A DNA stretch of 9,024 nt from Alphaproteobacteria bacterium (lineage in GTDB: Bacteria > Pseudomonadota > Alphaproteobacteria > CACIAM-22H2), in the NCBI GenBank assembly GCA_016869415.1, contig VGEI01000129.1, forward strand, positions 1 to 9,024, given 5' to 3'. Positions 7,284 to 9,024 of the stretch are shown one piece after another. The notes beneath the pieces were generated by a model. That model did not search any database and was not told the DNA's origin. It saw only the letters and a list, made by a program, of their open reading frames with translations. The translations under genes and the position numbers were made by a program. Each line of letters opens with the position of its first letter. The first letter of the stretch is position 1.

Positions 7284-7754
7284 ATGCCGCGCGCCCCGCG
7301 CGAAGAGAAGCTCGTCGCCCAGAACCGCAAGGCGCGGCACGACTATTTCATTGAGTCGTCGCTTGAGGCGGGCCTCATGCTGACCGGTACCGAGGTGAAG
7401 TCGCTGCGCGCGGGCGGGGTGCAGATCACCGAGGCGCACGCCGGCGAGCGCGACGGCGAGCTCTGGCTGTTCAATGCGCATATCCCGGAGTTCCACGGCG
7501 GCAACCGCCTGAACCATGAGCCCAAGCGGCCACGCAAGCTGCTGGTCAAGCGGCGCGAGCTCGATCGCCTGATGGGGGCGGTGCAGCGCCAGGGCATGAC
7601 CATCGTGCCCTTGCGCCTCTATTTCAACTCCAAGGGCTTCGCCAAGATCGAGATCGGCCTCGCCAAGGGCAAGAAGAACGTCGACAAGCGCAATACGATC
7701 AAGGAACGCGACTGGAAGCGCGAGAAGGCGCGCGTCATGCGCGCCCGCGGCTAG
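7284..7754 (+). CDS. smpB: SsrA-binding protein SmpB
   Basis: The protein has 156 residues, the usual length. SmpB binds tmRNA (SsrA) and brings it to ribosomes stalled on broken mRNA, so that the peptide is tagged for degradation. The OB-fold core is evident from NRKARHDYFIESSLEAG, then GTEVKSLRAG and the segment with LWLFNAHIPEF. The basic C-terminal tail (KKNVDKRNTIKERDWKREK) is the part that reads the decoding centre and the empty mRNA channel. The frame is open upstream into dapA, but the ATG at 7284 gives the standard N-terminus (MPRAPREEKLVAQNRKA). No strong Shine-Dalgarno is seen, and the 23-nt gap after dapA suggests coupled translation. The TAG stop (7752-7754) is followed at once by the target duplication of an insertion sequence. 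The coding region itself is intact. Confidence 0.97.
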   Translation: MPRAPREEKLVAQNRKARHDYFIESSLEAGLMLTGTEVKSLRAGGVQITEAHAGERDGELWLFNAHIPEFHGGNRLNHEPKRPRKLLVKRRELDRLMGAVQRQGMTIVPLRLYFNSKGFAKIEIGLAKGKKNVDKRNTIKERDWKREKARVMRARG

Positions 7755-7758
7755 ACGA
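7755..7758. repeat. Target-site duplication, left copy (ACGA)
   Basis: ACGA lies between the smpB stop codon and the TGA that begins the insertion sequence. It is matched exactly at 9006-9009. Four bp is the duplication size known for the IS407 subgroup of IS3. Confidence 0.85.
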
Positions 7759-7804
7759 TGACGTCCTCCCTGTTTTCTCGTCCGGTTTGAATGAGAGTTT
7801 TCGG
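7759..7804 (+). repeat. Left terminal inverted repeat of the IS
   Basis: Compared with the inverse of 8961-9005, it shares TGA at the tip, a C-rich block, TTTCTC, CCGG, and a perfect GAGTTTTCGG at the inner end, with scattered mismatches and a one-base offset. Confidence 0.8.
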
Positions 7805-7824
7805 GCAAGGTTAACCACCTAGCC

Positions 7825-7831
7825 AGGGGAG
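7825..7831 (+). promoter_or_regulatory. orfA ribosome-binding site
   Basis: AGGGGAG lies 9 nt before the ATG at 7841. It supports that start. Confidence 0.6.
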
Positions 7832-7840
7832 CCCGACTCG

Positions 7841-8107
7841 ATGAAGAAGACCAGGTTCACGGAGGAGCAGATCGCGGTTGCGCTGCGGCAGGCCGAAGCC
7901 GGAACGGCGGTTGCGGAAGTGATCCGCAAGATGGGGATCAGCGAACAGACATTCTACCGGTGGAAGAAGCTGTACGCCGGAATGGGGGTGGCCGAGCTGC
8001 GGCGGATGAAGCAGCTCGAGGAAGAGAACCGGAAGCTGAAGCAGCTGGTCGCCGATTTGCCGCTCGACAAGGTGATGCTGCAGGACGTGCTCCGCTCAAA
8101 GCTGTGA
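7841..8107 (+). CDS. IS3-family OrfA (helix-turn-helix protein of the transposase)
   Basis: The protein has 88 residues and is intact. Residues 1-50 hold the HTH_Tnp_1-type DNA-binding domain (FTEEQIAVALRQ...GISEQTFYRWKKLY), which recognises the element's ends. A leucine-rich coiled coil follows (about 52-72: ELRRMKQLEEENRKLKQLV), used for dimer formation and for contact with OrfB. The tail, LPLDKVMLQDVLRSKL, is typical of the IS407 group. The stop TGA (8105-8107) overlaps a GTG (8104) in the OrfB frame. The A6G slippery run that usually gives the OrfAB fusion in this family is not present here: the codons at the end read TCA-AAG-CTG. Fusion by the usual -1 frameshift therefore looks impaired. 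Confidence 0.93.
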   Translation: MKKTRFTEEQIAVALRQAEAGTAVAEVIRKMGISEQTFYRWKKLYAGMGVAELRRMKQLEEENRKLKQLVADLPLDKVMLQDVLRSKL

Positions 8108-8946
8108 GGCCTGGTCGTCGCCGCGAGCTCGTTCGGTATCTGCAAGGGCAGTATCGGGTCAGCGAGCGCCGCGGCTGTGCGGCCCTGCGGTTCGATCGAT
8201 CAAGCCACCGCTATCGAGCGACCCGCGACGACCAGGCGTTTCTCCGACGCCGCATTCGGGAGATTGCAGCTTCACGGGTCCGCTATGGATATCGCCGGGT
8301 TTATGTGGCTTTGCGCCGGGAGGGGATGATCGTGAACCACAAGCGCGTCCGTCGCCTATATCGCGAGGAAGGCTTGAATCTACGGATCAAACGGCCGCGA
8401 CGGCATGTGAGCGCCGCTCACCGCGTCGAGCGCCTCCAGGCAACAGCGCCGAACGATGTCTGGTCGATGGACTTCGTCTCGGATGCCCTGTTCGACGGCC
8501 GGCGGCTGCGCGCCCTGACGCTGCTCGATGTGTTCACTCGCGAAGCCCTCGCAATCGAGGTCGACAAGGGGATCGCCGGCGAGCAGGTTGCAGCGATCCT
8601 CGACGCCGTCATCGCGGTTCGCCCGGCACCGAAACGGATCCGGGTCGACAACGGCCCGGAGTTCGTATCAAACGCGCTTGACCGCTGGGTCTACGAGCGC
8701 GGAGTGACGCTGGACTTCAGCCACCCCGGTCGCCCGATCGACAACGCCTTCGTCGAATCGTTTAACGCCGCCTTCGGGAAGAGTGCCTGAACGTGCATTG
8801 GTTCTTGTCTCTGGACGACGCCAGGGCCAAGATCGAGGCGTGGCGGCAGTTCTACAACGAGAGCCGACCTCACTCGGCTCTCGGCTCTCGGCGACCGCAC
8901 GCCGCGTGAATTTCCTTCATTGGCCGGGGTTAACCCCGGCCAATGA
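8104..8946 (+). pseudogene. IS3-family OrfB, DDE transposase, broken by two frame changes
   Basis: Reading from GTG 8104, the first 228 codons keep the HTH_21 region (about residues 44-100) and the rve integrase core: D123 in WSMDFVSD, D182 in RVDNGPEF and E218 in DNAFVESF, a perfect DD(35)E. Next to the Glu, the sequence TTC-GGG-AA-GAG at 8773-8783 is one base short, so this frame stops at 8790. The expected continuation, ECLNVHWFLSLDDAR followed by the W..FYNESRPHSAL region, is in the third frame from 8781. At 8873-8892 a CTCGGCT unit is tandemly repeated. Removing one 7-nt copy restores HSALGDRTPREF and the original frame, which ends at TGA 8944-8946. The undamaged gene would encode about 278 residues, normal for the group. 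Confidence 0.9.
8873..8892. repeat. 7-bp tandem repeat (CTCGGCT, about 2.9 copies)
   Basis: Two full CTCGGCT copies are followed by CTCGGC. Deleting one copy repairs the OrfB C-terminal frame, so one copy looks like a recent slippage duplication. Confidence 0.8.
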
Positions 8947-8948
8947 AG
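8915..8948. repeat. 34-bp perfect palindrome near the right end of the IS
   Basis: The sequence equals its own reverse complement, centred on GTTAAC (8929-8934). Arms of 17 nt run CTTCATTGGCCGGGGTT and back. It covers the last codons and stop of OrfB. No T-run follows it. As RNA it would form a very stable hairpin, perhaps ending or protecting the transposase mRNA, or blocking readthrough. Confidence 0.85.
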
Positions 8949-8960
8949 TGCGACAGAGGT

Positions 8961-9005
8961 CCGAAAACTCCCGGCACGTCCGGTAGAGAAATCGGGGGAC
9001 CATCA
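8961..9005 (-). repeat. Right terminal inverted repeat of the IS
   Basis: This is the inverse partner of 7759-7804. The inner CCGAAAACTC (8961-8970) matches the left end perfectly, and the outer tip reads TCA. Confidence 0.8.
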
Positions 9006-9009
9006 ACGA
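9006..9009. repeat. Target-site duplication, right copy (ACGA)
   Basis: This is an exact match to 7755-7758, directly after the TCA end of the element. It is also the first four bases of the palindrome at 9006-9019. Confidence 0.85.
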
Positions 9010-9019
9010 GGCGCCTCGT
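9006..9019. repeat. 14-bp perfect palindrome at the IS target site
   Basis: ACGAGGCGCCTCGT is its own reverse complement. Without the element it would directly follow the smpB stop codon. It may be a stem without a loop, an operator, or simply the target of insertion. The window ends five bases later in TTCATG, so whether a gene starts there cannot be seen. Confidence 0.7.
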
Positions 9020-9024
9020 TCATG

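Larger units (their letters stand above)
7759..9005 (+). mobile_element. IS3-family insertion sequence, IS407-like subgroup, 1247 bp
   Basis: The element begins TGA and ends TCA, the TG...CA ends usual for IS3. It is flanked by ACGA on both sides and holds two overlapping reading frames, OrfA then OrfB in the -1 frame. The imperfect terminal inverted repeats are about 46 nt each. OrfA and OrfB resemble the IS407 type, with an OrfA of the LPLDKVMLQDVL class and an OrfB with GVTLDFS and DNAFVESF. The element points the same way as smpB. OrfB carries two frame-changing lesions, so this copy probably cannot move without transposase from another copy. The subgroup call is from recognition and was not checked against a database. 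Confidence 0.93.

Noticed and set aside
8783..8986. 67-residue plus-strand frame in the IS right end
   Set aside because: It is not the OrfB continuation, which is in the third frame from 8781 and then back in the first frame from 8899. This frame encodes nothing recognisable.
1..9024. CRISPR array, tRNA or rRNA genes, defence system
   Set aside because: No regularly spaced direct repeats, cloverleaf or rRNA-like segments were seen, and no gene has a defence-type domain.

Overview
The window is GC-rich chromosomal DNA of alphaproteobacterial character. This is inferred from codon use, from the dapA-smpB gene pair divergent from an Slt-type lytic transglycosylase gene, and from protein style. 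A Rhodospirillales or Reyranella-like host is possible but not proven. No CRISPR array, tRNA or rRNA was seen, and most of the window is ordinary core and metabolic DNA. I found no convincing new multi-gene system.

Minus-strand block (1-6277, read right to left). A secreted Slt70-type lytic transglycosylase comes first. A type II (L-2-)haloacid dehalogenase starts inside its stop codon (ATGA overlap). An alpha/beta hydrolase follows 8 nt later, and its end overlaps the start of a PLP-dependent threonine/serine dehydratase-family enzyme by 23 nt. After a 117-nt gap holding a palindromic intergenic repeat come an EamA/DMT exporter and, 31 nt further on, a 2Fe-2S ferredoxin/FAD/NAD oxidoreductase that runs off the left edge. 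The first four genes look like one transcription unit. The last two may form a second unit or continue the first.

Plus-strand block (6385-7754). dapA (lysine/DAP biosynthesis) and smpB (trans-translation) are 23 nt apart. They diverge from the transglycosylase across about 107 nt that holds a plausible dapA promoter and a small hairpin.

Right end (7755-9024). An IS3-family element of IS407 type, 1247 bp, can be delimited to the base. It has TGA...TCA ends, imperfect terminal inverted repeats and a 4-bp ACGA target duplication. It lies directly after the smpB stop codon. OrfA is intact. OrfB (DDE transposase) carries two independent lesions: a 1-nt deletion after the catalytic Glu and a 7-bp tandem duplication that puts the final residues back in frame. 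The element is therefore probably inactive by itself. Rejoining the flanks shows that the target was a perfect 14-bp palindrome beginning at the first base after the smpB stop.
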